A DNA stretch of 64,000 nucleotides, from positions 77,733,833 to 77,797,832 of the forward strand of contig CM053141.1 in NCBI GenBank assembly GCA_028571685.1. Reading direction: 5' to 3'. The notes beneath the pieces are model-generated. The model saw nothing but the letters and a program-made list of their open reading frames with translations. It searched no databases and was not told the origin of the DNA. The translations under genes and the position numbers were made by a program. How positions within the stretch are numbered: the first letter of the stretch is position 1; each line of letters starts with the position of its first letter. This DNA is from Heterohyrax brucei (lineage: Eukaryota > Chordata > Mammalia > Hyracoidea > Procaviidae). Positions 10,753 to 20,967 of this stretch are shown piece by piece.

Positions 10753-11272
10753 TATCATGAACTGAATTGTGTCCCCCCAAAATGTGTGTCAACTTGGTGA
10801 GGCCACGATGCCCAATGTTACATGATTGTCCACCGTTTCATCATCTGATGTGACTTTCCTATGTGAATCCTACCTTGACAGTGTTAATGAGACAGGATTA
10901 GGGGCAGTTACGGTGATGAGACAGGACTCAGTCTATAAGATTTAGTTGTATCTCTTTGGAGATAAAAAAAAAGAAAGAAAGAAGGAAATAAAGAGATAGG
11001 CAGTGAGGGTGAGACCTCCCACCAACAAAGCAGAGCTGGGGGCAGTGTGTCTCCTGTGGACCCAGGTCCCCTGCCCTGAGATGTTCCTACAAGATGGGAA
11101 GATTGATGACAAGGGCCTTCCGCCAGAGCTGACAAGAGAGAAAGCCTTCCTCTGGAGGTGGCACCCTGAATTCAGACTTCTAGCTTCCTAAAGTGTGAGA
11201 GAGTAAATTTCTGTTTGTTAAAGCCATCTGCTTGTGGTATTTCTGTTATTGCAGCACGAGGCGACTAAGACA
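10753..11272 (+). mobile_element. Solo MaLR-type LTR
   Basis: About 520 bp, starting 'TATCATGAACTGAATTGTG' (first TG decayed) and ending 'GGCGACTAAGACA'. The 3' portion 'AAAGCCATCTGCTTGTGGTA' matches the MLT1-like MaLR end. Flanks ATCAT and CTCAT agree at 4 of 5 bases, consistent with an eroded 5-bp duplication. A GAAA-rich tract (10966-10990) is internal. No retroviral genes are present. Confidence 0.8.
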
Positions 11273-12772
11273 CTCATCAAAGAGCTGTATATTAATTAAG
11301 ACACTTTCCAACAATAAAATATCTGCGGAAAGAGTACCTTTTGTAATTCACACAGGGAAGCAGCAGCCCTGCCCTTCCTCTGCTTTAATGACTTTTTGGT
11401 ACTTCTCACCACCTGACACATGTGCTTACCTGCCATCCGCCCCCCTCCCCTAAGCCACACGACATAAGAATTCTGCCTGTTTTTGTTCATTAATACATCA
11501 CAAGCACCTAGAGCTCTGCTTGGGGTTTACCAGGTACTCAAAATTTCTTAAGGAATCAATCAGTAAGTCAATTAATGATCAGTGACACTACATTATTAGG
11601 GAAAAAATATCTCTTTTTCAGCTCCTTTGAGAGGGTTTATTATCCCTACAATTACACAAATTTAAAAATAAATACATAAAGATAAGGTTGTTTAGAATAC
11701 TAAAAATATATATTAAACTCCTAGATGTTCAAACAATTGTCCAAAGTCCAACAGCTGGTAAGTGGCTTCTGCAACTGTGAAGGCCACATTCCCATAGGAC
11801 TATCTCACCTACAAGTGAATGTTGTTCCTAAACACAGCTGCCAAGTTATAATGAAGCCTCACATTTATTAAATAATGAAGCTTAACACAGAGGAGAAAAT
11901 AACATGTTTTTAAATGTTTCACGACAGTGAATCACAATATTTATGAACAGTAAGTCCTTAATAATAGGAAGTTAGACCAATTTGCCTTTTAACATTGCAT
12001 CAGAAAGGTAATATAATAAACTCCCATTTAAGACGGCCGATAAAAAAATTTCAAGATGAGTAGTATTTATGAATAAAGAAAAGTCTCAGGGAAATTAAAA
12101 CTCTGAAGTCTTTCTTCATACATTAAAAAGAAGACAAGAAGGAAATACGCAATTACAGAAAGTTCAAATGAGATAATGGTAGATGATTTTCCCAGCTATT
12201 CAATTAGAAGAATCTGCAGGCTAGAATATTTGCTTTGAAGCTTCCACATGAATACAAATCAATGCACCGTATGACAGCAACGTCAATCCAAGAGCATAAT
12301 ATTTTAGTATCATCATTTTTTTTTTCAGAGCTGAGAAACAGAACCATTTTCTAAGTACAATAACATGCTACTTATTATTTAGATGTCTTACATGTGTTGC
12401 TTTCCAGGAAAACTTTAACCCTTAGAGCAATTAAAGGAGCACGTGAGCACAAATAGCAACCAAAATAGCAAAGACGTCAGAAGATCCCCTGTGATCAACA
12501 AGCTCGCTATTGTGAAGAAACGTGGTCTCACGATCTGGTTGGAGACCATTATGAAAACCAATACCAAAGATGGAAACAAGCTGGAATGTGTAATATAGAA
12601 ACCAACAGACTGACGTGCTCAGCTCTGAGTACACACCAACGGCATACACATAGATTAGCCCAATAGTTTATGTAGTGTTTCCCAAATGCTTAGTAAGGAA
12701 TCTCTTAAAAATAAAAACAAAGTTCCATTTAAAAAAAAAAAATGTTTGGAAGACACTGTCTATAACCTATGG
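11273..12772. other. Unique DNA, one possible conserved segment
   Basis: No repeat recognised. The part at 12240-12660 is of higher complexity, with CpGs, an E-box CACGTG (12440) and a CRE-like GACGTCA (12472). An antisense frame of 72 codons there is hydrophobic but has no recognisable family. It may be a regulatory element. Confidence 0.35.
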
Positions 12773-12988
12773 GGAGTTCCTAGGTGGTGCAAGTGGTCAG
12801 GCACTTGACTAGTAGCTGAAAGGCTGGTGGTTCAAACCCACCTAGGGGTATCTCAGAAGACAGTCCTTGTGATTTATTTCCACAGGTCACAACCCTGAGA
12901 ATCCTGCAGAGCATAGGTCTACTCTGCACATATTGGGTCACCATGAATTGGAATTAACTCAATGCAAAAAACCACAACAACGTGTGAT
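12773..12988 (+). mobile_element. Afrotherian SINE, long form with RTE tail
   Basis: Head 'GTTCCTAGGTGGTGCAAGTG', B-box 'GGTTCAAACCCACC', mid-body 'CAGAAGACAGTCCTTGTGA', tail ending in AACCACAACAACG. The extra middle block distinguishes it from the short form. Confidence 0.85.
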
Positions 12989-13336
12989 CTTATGTCTTCC
13001 TGGAGCGTCTTTGAGGATAATAAAATTCTGTAATGAAAAAACTAGCCAGTATTTTCCAAACTTATTTGCACACACATAACACTCAGGTACCAAGACTCAT
13101 AGTAACATCTCTCAAAATAAATCAGAAATGTCATCCAGGATAATGAGAGGCATTATCTCACAGTTACCTCTACACACCTTGGTGAATTCTGAGTTTTCGC
13201 TGTTTTTAGTAATATAAGACAGTGTTTTTTATAAGACAGACAGTTTTTTCCTTAAGGAAAAAACAAGCAAGATACATATGAAAACTATTTACTTTTTGTA
13301 AGAAGATCTAAAGTGTTGAGCCCCTAGTACAGAGTG

Positions 13337-13440
13337 GTTATTGTTCTTAGGTGCCATTGAGTGGGTTCAACTCACAGCGACCCTACGTAAAACAGAACGA
13401 AACACCGCCCGGTTGCAGCCACTGTGGTAACGTTCATTTA
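13337..13440 (-). mobile_element. RTE LINE 3'-end scrap
   Basis: 'TTGTTCTTAGGTGCCATTG' and 'AACAGAACGAAACACCGCC' in antisense order; unusually well conserved at the 'GAACGAAACACCGCCCGG' box. Confidence 0.8.
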
Positions 13441-13532
13441 TCTGAAAGTTTCCACTCTGCAGAACCCTTCATTACAGTAGGTCCCATTTATCAAAACTTA
13501 CCCTAGAAGCGTATGTAAGGACTGTATGAAGC

Positions 13533-13690
13533 ATGTTACAGACATTAGCTCATGGGATCCTCCCAACAAGTCCTGGGACTAAGAACTGAGAAAAGGAAAA
13601 GTGAGTGACAAAGGCCACACAGCTAGCACTGGCAGATCCGGGGTTCACATTCAGGCCCTTGGCAACTTCTGTCCGTACTCTCGTCCGTGC
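13533..13690 (-). repeat. MIR
   Basis: 'GACATTAGCTCATGGGATCC', 'AAGGCCACACAGCTAGCA' and 'CCGGGGTTCACATTCAGGC' follow the antisense MIR consensus. Confidence 0.75.
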
Positions 13691-13928
13691 TGTCCACTAC
13701 CCGTTTTCTGTCTTGGAGAACTGACCTGAGTCGAAGTGATCGCTCAGCGGTTGTCAGTTTTCCTCATACACAGGGATGGCAGTCGGTGACTGAAAGTGAG
13801 AGGGAACACGTGTAGGATCTGCTAGAATCAAAGCGCATCTTATCATCAGATTACACAACACACACAATATTGATTAGTAAACACAGACAAAAAAGCTGTC
13901 ATACAGTGGCCTAATTTCTTAATGATGC

Positions 13929-14307
13929 TAGCCACCGGGTAACAGAAATATCACAAGGGGGTGGCTTTAGAGAAAAGCAATGTGTAGGAGGCTAGAAGTC
14001 TGAATTCGGGGTGCTGGCTGTGGGAGAGAGCTGTCTTCCTCAGCCCTGGGGAAGACCCTTGTTTCAGCCTGCGTAGCTGCAGCACTTATCAGTCCCTTGG
14101 TTCCTGGCTTCCCTCCACTTGTACTTCCTTCCATGTCTAATCTGCTGTCTTTATAACTTGCAAGTGATCAAGATTAGTACACACAAAACCATGACAAGAC
14201 TGTGGTGACATAACCAAGAAAACTCTCTTCCCAAGTGCGATTACATCTACAGCTAGTGGTTAGGAATCCAACACATATTTAGGGGAGACCCACTTCAATC
14301 CATTACA
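13929..14307 (-). mobile_element. MaLR-type LTR, degraded
   Basis: Antisense order: 'ACAGAAATATCACAAGG', 'GGAGGCTAGAAGTCTGAATT' and terminal 'CACTTCAATCCATTACA'. It is more diverged than the copies at 31165 and 32053, and may be a different MaLR subfamily (MST-like). Confidence 0.65.
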
Positions 14308-14589
14308 CACAGTCTATCTCCGTGAGCTCAGGGATGCTTCTGTTCTTGGTCCTTAGGTTCACCAACCAGCACCTTCCCTGACGGGCTCACCCAGAGGCAG
14401 GGGCAAAGGCACACTAGTACAGCATCAGCAAAACTCCTGGTTGGCTTGGGCTCCAGGGTTCTCTGTAGGACAGGAGGCACATGGTCCATAGAGCTCAGGG
14501 CCTAAGGCTCTTGGCTTCACAGATTCTTAAATGTCCTTCTTGTAAGGATGGAGTAAAAAAAAAAAATTTTTTTAGTAAGCCAATCCACT
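14308..14589. other. Unique spacer ending in an A/T-run
   Basis: Nothing recognised apart from the A12-T7 run at 14556-14574. Confidence 0.4.
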
Positions 14590-14762
14590 TGAATACAAAC
14601 CATGAGGGGAAAGGAGACTGTTGGGAGGATGAGACATGTATGGAGCAGAGAAGAATAGTGTGCTGTCACCAGGCAGGGAGAGCAGTGGAAACTGCTGCAT
14701 ATAGGTGGGCATGTAAATTTATATGGGAATGTACATCTTCACTCAGTCATAATAAAAAAAAA
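14590..14762 (+). mobile_element. L1 3' UTR terminus, heavily truncated
   Basis: Its sequence is the reverse complement of 5571-5760: both contain 'GACATGTATGGAGCAGAG' and 'GAGAGCAGTGGAAACTGC' (or near matches) and end '..ACTCAGTCATAATAAAA'. Only about 170 bp was inserted. Confidence 0.85.
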
Positions 14763-14801
14763 GTTATTTCTAATGTTCCTTATGCTAATTAACAAACTTT
14801 G

Positions 14802-14974
14802 CAGCATCTCACTGCCAGTAAGTTGCTTCTGACTCATAGTAACCATATAGGAGACAGTATGCAATCTTTACAAAACCAGAGTCACACCCTTCTCCTACAA
14901 AGCAGCTGGTGGGTTTGAACGACTGACTTTTCAGTTGGCAGCTAAGTGCTTCACCACAGCACCATGAGGGCTCC
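14802..14974 (-). mobile_element. Afrotherian SINE, long form
   Basis: 'TTGCTTCTGACTCATAGTAA', 'TGCAATCTTTACA', 'GGTGGGTTTGAACGACTGAC' and 'CACCATGAGGGCTCC' in antisense order. Confidence 0.82.
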
Positions 14975-15573
14975 TCTTTCTTGTGGCAAAGATTTCCATA
15001 AACATCTATGAAGATGTAGTAGCCATCTTGGAAGTGGAGATTTCTCATTTGGATGCTTGAAATGCTAATAAGTACTCCAGTGATAACCACCTATACACTG
15101 TACTATTGTTACTGAAGCATTTTATGTTAATTTCTATACTGTACTAATGATAATAGACCAAGCTCCTGTAATAACCTCTCCCCAGCTAAAATTCAAGGGC
15201 TTAAAGAATAAGAATAAAGAACACACGTTTATCATGTAACAGTCCAAGAAGAGACTGAGGCACATGGCAGCTTTGCTGTCTTCAGCAGTGGTGTCCAGAG
15301 CTATTTGGTGACGGCCACTGAAGCCCGTGGGACTTAGGAAGAGGTACAGAGGAAGCTGCATAGAGGTGCTAGGAAGAAGAGTGAGCTGTCTAAAGGTTTC
15401 TGCCACACACATAGTGTAGTAGCTGATGGTGCCATCAATACAGTAACTTCACATTAGTATACCCCAGTTTATTTTCTTTTTGAAGAGCATTTATTACTCT
15501 TTAAAATTATCTTGCTTATTTATCTGATCTGTAGTGATCACGAAGAAGCAGCTGTGGGCTCCAGACCAGGCTA
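14975..15573. other. Unique DNA
   Basis: No repeat or coding signal was recognised; the antisense 92-codon frame at 15134-15412 has no family resemblance. Confidence 0.4.
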
Positions 15574-15862
15574 TTGTTATTGTTAGGTGCTGCTGGGTCA
15601 ATTCCAACTAAAGTGGCCTGATGCACAGCAGAATGAATGGTTGCTGGTTCTGCACCCTCCTCACAACCGTGGCTCTGAGTGAGCCCGTCGTTACAGCCAC
15701 TCTGTCGTTCCAGCTCATTGAGGGGCTTCCTCTTTTACACAGACCCTATGCTTACTAAATATGATGTCCTTTTCCAGGGATTGCTCTCTCCCATTAACAT
15801 GCGAGATGAAGTCCTGCCATCCTTGCTTCTAAGGAGCATTCTGGCTGTACTTGCAATGAGAC
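15574..15862 (-). mobile_element. RTE LINE, 3' 290 bp
   Basis: 'TTGTTATTGTTAGGTGCTGC', 'ATTGAGGGGCTTCCTCTTTT' and 'CTTCTAAGGAGCATTCTGGC' are successive antisense RTE landmarks. It is joined directly to a MIR. Confidence 0.85.
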
Positions 15863-15867
15863 TGCGC

Positions 15868-15965
15868 GCATTCAACCCAGGCCCTTCCGCTCAGCAGCTG
15901 AGCGACCTTGGGCTAATTGGTAAACTTTTAGAGCCTCTGTTTCTCGTGTCAAAATGTAAGTCGTG
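15868..15965 (+). repeat. MIR
   Basis: 'GCTGAGCGACCTTGGGCTAA' and 'GAGCCTCTGTTTCTC' match the sense MIR core. Confidence 0.7.
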
Positions 15966-16337
15966 GCCGGACCTGTGCATACTGAACGCTGTGGTGCTCT
16001 ACTCAGACAGCTGCACGTCAGGGCTGAGGAATCCACCGCCACCTGCTAGGACACTGGAAGTCCCTGGCTCTTGGCTAGTGAGAGCACCACTTCCCAGGAT
16101 CACATTGCTCCCCACAGAAGGGCAGTATTGAAAGACCACTGATGTCGTGAGGAGGTTTAAAGGCTTCACCCCTTGCCTCACGGGGAGACAACTCTGAGGG
16201 GCCGTCCTGTCTCCAGCACTCTCATTGGGCTCTACTAAGACCTTGGCTTCAACTACTCCACAGTAGGACTCTTTCCTCTCCCACTGCCTCTCAAACCTAC
16301 TTCCTTTACCCTCATAGCTGCTGATCCCAAGGGCACT

Positions 16338-16360
16338 CCACACACACGCACACACACACA
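16338..16360. repeat. (CA)n microsatellite
   Basis: About eleven CA units interrupted once by CG. Confidence 0.9.
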
Positions 16361-16479
16361 TCCTGCATACGTGTCTGCATCTGAGTCTCATTCCTGCAGA
16401 ACTTGACCTAAGGCACCACCTGACAAGCTAGTGAAGATTAGAGGAGGCAAGCCTTGTCCGGCTGTCAGGACAGGGCGTG

Positions 16480-16530
16480 TGCCATCCTACCGTGAGCATT
16501 CAACAAATATTTAAGTTGAATGACTAAATG
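16480..16530 (+). repeat. L2/MIR 3' terminus
   Basis: 'CATTCAACAAATATTTAAG' followed by 'TTGAATGACTAAATG' matches the ATTCAATAAATATTTGTTGAATGAATG-type end of L2. Confidence 0.65.
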
Positions 16531-16547
16531 GTACTTTGTCCATTTTG

Positions 16548-16641
16548 TCAATGGAAACCGTGGAACAACAGAGACTCAGCGAACATCCATGGCACATAAG
16601 ACTGCAGGAATTCTACCGAGAACAGTATTTACTCAATGAAA
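16548..16641 (+). CDS. Candidate exon of an unidentified gene
   Basis: The frame from ATG at 16551 encodes about 30 residues, 'METVEQQRLSEHPWHIRLQE' then 'FYREQYLLNEKKI'. It is charged and amphipathic, unlike the low-complexity frames around it. It ends one base before GTAAAG at 16642, a fair splice donor (ATAG|GTAAAG), leaving phase 1. No repeat covers 16531-16885. The frame also runs open through the donor to 16778, so the boundary is inferred. I do not recognise the protein. A short noncoding stretch that happens to be open is the main alternative. It cannot join directly to the exons at 23180 or 23595, because those are in phase 0, so at least one intermediate exon would be needed if they belong together. 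Confidence 0.25.
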
Positions 16642-16885
16642 AGAAAATAGGTAAAGTTATCTGCAATATTTTAATTTCTCCATTTCCTTTTGTAATCAGC
16701 AAATTCTTCACCACACATGCTTCTAGCTACAAACTGTATAAGAAAACAACTATGAAATTCAGAGACATACATTATTGAAATCTTTTGTTTTGCAGTGACT
16801 TTAAATCAGTTAGTTTCATTTTCAGCTTAGCCTGGCAAATATTGAGAAGAGAGATACAAAGTATTTGGCACCGTATGTATTTCTT

Positions 16886-17050
16886 GGAAACCCTGGTGGT
16901 ATAGTGGTTAAGTGCTATGGTTGCTAACCAGAGGTCAGCTGTTCAAATCCACCAGGTGCTCCTTGGAAACTCTATGGGGCAATTCTACACTGTCCTGTAG
17001 GGTTGCTACGAGTTAGATTTGACTTGATGGCAGTGGATTTGGCTGTTTTT
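16886..17050 (+). mobile_element. Afrotherian SINE, short form
   Basis: Nearly full length, with the B-box 'GTTCAAATCC' and body 'CTCCTTGGAAACTCTATGGG' intact. TATTTCTT precedes it (16877) and recurs before the next SINE (17053), a likely short target duplication. Confidence 0.9.
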
Positions 17051-17061
17051 ACTTATTTCTT

Positions 17062-17213
17062 GGAGCCCTGGTTGCTCAGTGGTTAGTTAACAGCTCAGCC
17101 CCTAAACAGAAGGTCAGCAGTCTGAATCCACCAGCAGCTATGGGGCAGTTCTACTCTGCTGTGTAGGGTCACTGTGAGTTGTTACCAGCTTGATGGCTTT
17201 GATTATGGGTTTG
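17062..17213 (+). mobile_element. Afrotherian SINE, short form, tandem neighbour
   Basis: 'GGAGCCCTGGTTGCTCAGTG' starts right after TATTTCTT. It is head-to-tail with the 16886 copy and lacks the 'CTCCTTGGAAAC' block. Confidence 0.88.
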
Positions 17214-18269
17214 GTTACGGGTTTGTTATCTTTTCAAGAAGCCTAAGAGCTGTATTTGATGTCAGACATTTCTCCCTCATTTCTGATTCCTGATGTAGAC
17301 AAAGCTGACACAAAATCTCTTATATCTGCAACCTCACCAGCACTAATGGGACAAGCACAAAAATATGTAGCATGTGCTATTCATTTTCCTGTCTCTAAGG
17401 CTATTTGTATCACTAGGCTGCCCAGCTGCCTTCTGCCTGGAAGCAATACTTTCACAGACAACCCTGTCCACCTTAGGATTGACTTCTCACAGTAAGTAGC
17501 ATTCCATATTCTGAAAACTTGAAATTCAAAGCCTAATCTTCACTGATAATTTCTAAATAATTTACTCCGCAGACCACTTAATGCAACTTTTAAAAAACAA
17601 TCACTGAAAGAATCACCTGCCATCTTCTATGTGCTCAGGGCACTCTTAAGCAGGTCTGGGCCTTCATTTCCCTCCCACACAAATCTGCATGCAGACCACA
17701 GGCAATGAGACATAATTACAGCTGCAACCGGATCAATCTCCTTCAACTGAATGTCAAAGAGAGCTCTCAGGAAGTCATCATTTACATGTAGGCAACTCAA
17801 GGTCTTTTTTCAGATGGACTGTGTTAATTCACCAGGGAGAATAACCCTCTCAGAAACAGACATTTACATTTGCATCAAGCAGAGTTGAGAATCATTGTTT
17901 TTCCATATGAAAATGAATTACAGAACTGCCTTATTCCTTCGCTGGGTGACATTCATAATGCTGCTTTTAAAATTACATCTCTGGGAAGGACGTCTGGAAA
18001 GGTACTATTGTTTTTTACAAGCACTGTACAAAATTGCTCACAAATTCCTTCCTTTTCCTTTCTTCTCAGTGTTTCTTGCTTAATTTTAGTATTTGTTATT
18101 CCATGACCACGCACTTAGGACAAGTGCAAGTCAACCTTGGGGAAAAGTCCAGTCTCCTTGATATGTCCCCTTGGCTGATCACTTATTCCCACTTGGGTGA
18201 ATCTTGGACAAAACTGTGAAGTAGGTCTAGTTAGTTTAGAATAACTCTCAGTCAATAGCGTAGAAATAA
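17214..18269. other. Unique DNA
   Basis: Two overlapping plus frames near 17870-18106 and one at 17256-17495 have no family resemblance. GTAAGT at 17493 resembles a donor, but the frame before it lacks coding character. Confidence 0.35.
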
Positions 18270-18400
18270 AACCATGTTCCTTAATCAGCTCCAACTCATA
18301 ATGACCTCATAGAGTTTCCAAGAAGCTCCTGGTGGGTTTGAACTGCCAACCTTTTGGTTACCAGCCATACCACTTAACCACTACACCACTAGGGCTTCCC
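18270..18400 (-). mobile_element. Afrotherian SINE, short form
   Basis: 'CAGCTCCAACTCATAATGAC', 'GTGGGTTTGAACTGCCAACC' and 'TACACCACTAGGGCTTCCC' in antisense order. Confidence 0.87.
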
Positions 18401-18449
18401 AATAACATAGAATGGTAGAAAAAGCTAGAAAAGTAGAACAAGAAGACCT

Positions 18450-18545
18450 GCATCTTAGCCCCAGCTACCCTTGAGCAAATCAGTACCTCCTTGTGCTTAT
18501 ACATTCATCTGAGAATGATTTGCAAATGGAAAGTTATTTCATCTT
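18450..18545 (+). repeat. MIR, degraded
   Basis: 'CATCTTAGCCCCAGCTACCC', then 'TTGAGCAAATCAGTACCTCC', a weak match to the MIR sense core. Confidence 0.5.
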
Positions 18546-18639
18546 CTTTCCTGTCCTCCTTTATACTTCCCACATTTTTCACTTTCCCCAAAGGCAACTC
18601 AGAAGAAAGCCCTAGCAATCTGCTTTTGAAAGATCAGCC

Positions 18640-18730
18640 ACTGAAAACCCTGTAGAGAACAAGTCTCTGCTGACATACATGAGATCACCGTGAGTCGGTC
18701 TGCTCAACAGTACCAGGCAGTGGCAGTGGT
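18640..18730 (+). mobile_element. SINE tail fragment
   Basis: 'GAAAACCCTGTAGAGAACAA' and 'GATCACCGTGAGTCGGTC' correspond to the long-form tail only. Confidence 0.55.
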
Positions 18731-19120
18731 TCCTATCTACAGAGGCCCAGCACCTTCCTATTACTCACACCTCTACCTAGACCAGGTTGTCATCAATCTT
18801 GGACAATGAGCCTTTCCTGCCTCCTACATCCCAGTCATATTTTCTTCTCACAGGATGTAATCTCTTCTTGGTGTCAACTAGCCTAACTAAAAGTGGCTTC
18901 TTCCTGTGCTATCAGAGAAAAATAAGTGCCAAGCACTTATTAGAGACCCTAAACTTTCCAAAGTAATATCAATACTGTGACAGGATGGCCAGGAACCCAT
19001 AGGGGTAAAGGTTCAACTGTGGTCAGTCTTCAAGCCTTACTCCCTATCACTCTAGGCATCAGGCATACGAGTCCAGGGCCAATCCAGTCCTGAGGCAAAC
19101 AAAGATGATCACTGCACACT

Positions 19121-19328
19121 CAGGACCATAGTGGCACATTGATTAAATGCTCATCTGCTAACCAAACAGTTAGCAATTTCAATGCTCCAGCAGCTCTGTG
19201 GGAGAAATCCCCTGGCAATCTTCTTTGGTAAAGATTACAGCCAAGAAACTCTGCAGGGACAGTTGTGCTCTATCACCTAGGGCCACTACGACTCAGGATT
19301 GACTCATTGGCACACAGTAATGACAACA
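19121..19328 (+). mobile_element. Afrotherian SINE, long form
   Basis: 'CTGCTAACCAAACAGTTAGC', 'GGTAAAGATTACAGCC' and 'GACTCAGGATTGACTC'; ends AATGACAAC. Confidence 0.78.
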
Positions 19329-20154
19329 GCCACACCTTCACATCCCAAACTCCCTACATCTCAAAATACAAGGAAATTCTGTCTCACCTGGGATTCTAAG
19401 AGATGGGCCTCAGTTTGAAATAGCTTGCTATGGACCAGGCTTCTTAGTTCCTCTTTTCCTCTCTTCTTACCTCAGCGAAATCAGCTGGTTAAATTGGAAC
19501 CAAGATTCTTTTAAACCAGTTCATAATTATCCACTTGTGAATCATTAATGAGCATTATTTTTTTTAAGAAAACCCAAATAGATTTCTCTATTTGCCTATC
19601 AATGCTTCTAGGTCACCCTCCTTCAGCCACAATTTGGTAGGTTCTCAGGAAGTGTCTAGGATTCATACTGATCTGAATCAAACTATGAAAGATAATCAGT
19701 GGCCCTAAATCATAAATGTCCATCTCGCTAAACTCAAACATTTTCCTACAAGGCCCTGTGTGGGATATCCTCAATTACTACACACCTACCACAGACCTAG
19801 CAAGAACCAGTGCCGCCCAGGGCATCCTACCAGGGTGGGGCTCCAGGAACAAAAGCAGGAACTTCTGTCTCTCACCTCAGCCCTGTCTGCCCCCTCTCCT
19901 GCATATCTATTCCTAATCCAGGTTTGACAAAACTGATTGTTTCTCAAAATCTTTAAGAGCCACAAAAAGCAACCGGAAGTGTTTAACACCTAGTGAGACA
20001 GCATTCGATGGGTTCAGGTCCTGGAGCTGGAGTTGTTGAAGTGACCAAGAGAAGAACAGAGAGGGTATTGCCTTTTCTTTTTTTTTTTTAAGAGCAGGGA
20101 CAGCCCCTGTCCTCCACATTCCTTAACTGAGGGTGACTTGTCCTTATAATTCAT
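19329..20154. other. Unique DNA
   Basis: No repeat recognised. Frames at 19716-20119 overlap on both strands without family resemblance; a T/A-run lies at 20073-20090. Confidence 0.35.
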
Positions 20155-20325
20155 CGAAAATTTTTAAAAAATAATAACCCAGGAAGCCTATTAAAAATTC
20201 AGTTATGTTACAGCCCCAGAAATAGATTAGTAGTTCTGGATTCAGGACTCTGAAATCTGCGTATTTGACAAGTACCTCAGGTTATTCTAATGCAAGTGAA
20301 AAGGGTCTCGTTTTGAAATCTTTTG
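20155..20325 (+). repeat. MER5-type DNA transposon remnant
   Basis: 'CAGCCCCAGAAATAG', 'GAAATCTGCGTATTTGACAA' and 'AGGTTATTCTAATGCAAGTG' follow the MER5 order, without terminal inverted repeats. Confidence 0.65.
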
Positions 20326-20637
20326 GCCATTTACTTTATTAAGTTGGAGAAAACATTGTGAGAGCAACTTTGAGATTAAGGTGCTGGCCCTTGTGAATCG
20401 GTCTCCCATTTGCAGGGGTGATCCTGGGGAAGGTATGTGTGCAGATACCCAAAAGTTTGACACAACAGAATTTCAGCCAATGTGCTAGCTACACTTGGTG
20501 TGTACATAAAATAAGGTGTAACTGGATTTAGTCATTACCTTATTGGATTTTATTTTTTTTAAACATAGATTCTAAGTTCCTTGATTACTGAAAAATTTGA
20601 ACCTAAAGGGGAAAAAAATGTGTAAGAGGTAAAACTC

Positions 20638-20812
20638 AAACCAAATTCACAGCTGCTGAGTCAATTTTGACTCATGGTAACCCTCTAGGACACGGGGTCT
20701 CCAAGGCTGTAAATCTTTACAGAAGCAGACTGCCACATTGCTCTTCCTAGGACTGACTGGCGGTTTGAATCTCCAATCTCTCAGCAGCTGAGCACGTCAA
20801 TCATCATGCCAC
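20638..20812 (-). mobile_element. Afrotherian SINE, long form
   Basis: 'TGAGTCAATTTTGACTCATG', 'CTGTAAATCTTTACAGAAGC' and 'TCAGCAGCTGAGC'. Head-to-head with the next copy, 13 bp away. Confidence 0.8.
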
Positions 20813-20825
20813 CCACACTACTTAA

Positions 20826-20967
20826 GGGCCATGTCTGCTAACCAAAAGGCTGGAAGTTCAAATCCACTAGGTGCTCCTTGGAAACTCCATGGAGCAATTC
20901 TACTCTGTTCTATAGGGTCACTGTGACACAGAATCGACTTGACCGCACCGGGTTTAGTTTTTATGGT
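20826..20967 (+). mobile_element. Afrotherian SINE, short form, head-truncated
   Basis: 'GTCTGCTAACCAAAAGGCTG', 'AAGTTCAAATCCACTAGGTG' and 'CAGAATCGACTTGAC'. It lacks the first 20 bp or so. Confidence 0.85.

Noticed and set aside
10397..11272. Two MaLR LTRs as the ends of a provirus
   Set aside because: Only 360 bp apart including a SINE, the first LTR is truncated, and no internal retroviral sequence lies between.
12431..12649. Hydrophobic 72-codon antisense frame
   Set aside because: Membrane-like composition alone is not evidence; no family, splice sites or promoter seen.
15975..16003. Extra RTE scrap reading GCATACTGAACGCTGTGGTG
   Set aside because: It matches the antisense RTE at 44166-44185 but is about 30 bp and out of order with the neighbouring RTE piece; too short to list as a feature.
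15679..16391. Overlapping 150- and 130-codon frames on opposite strands
   Set aside because: Both cross antisense RTE and MIR DNA, and the antisense one includes translated (CA)n repeat.
17256..17495. Plus frame ending at GTAAGT as an exon
   Set aside because: The donor is good, but the peptide and base composition look noncoding and no acceptor stands out.
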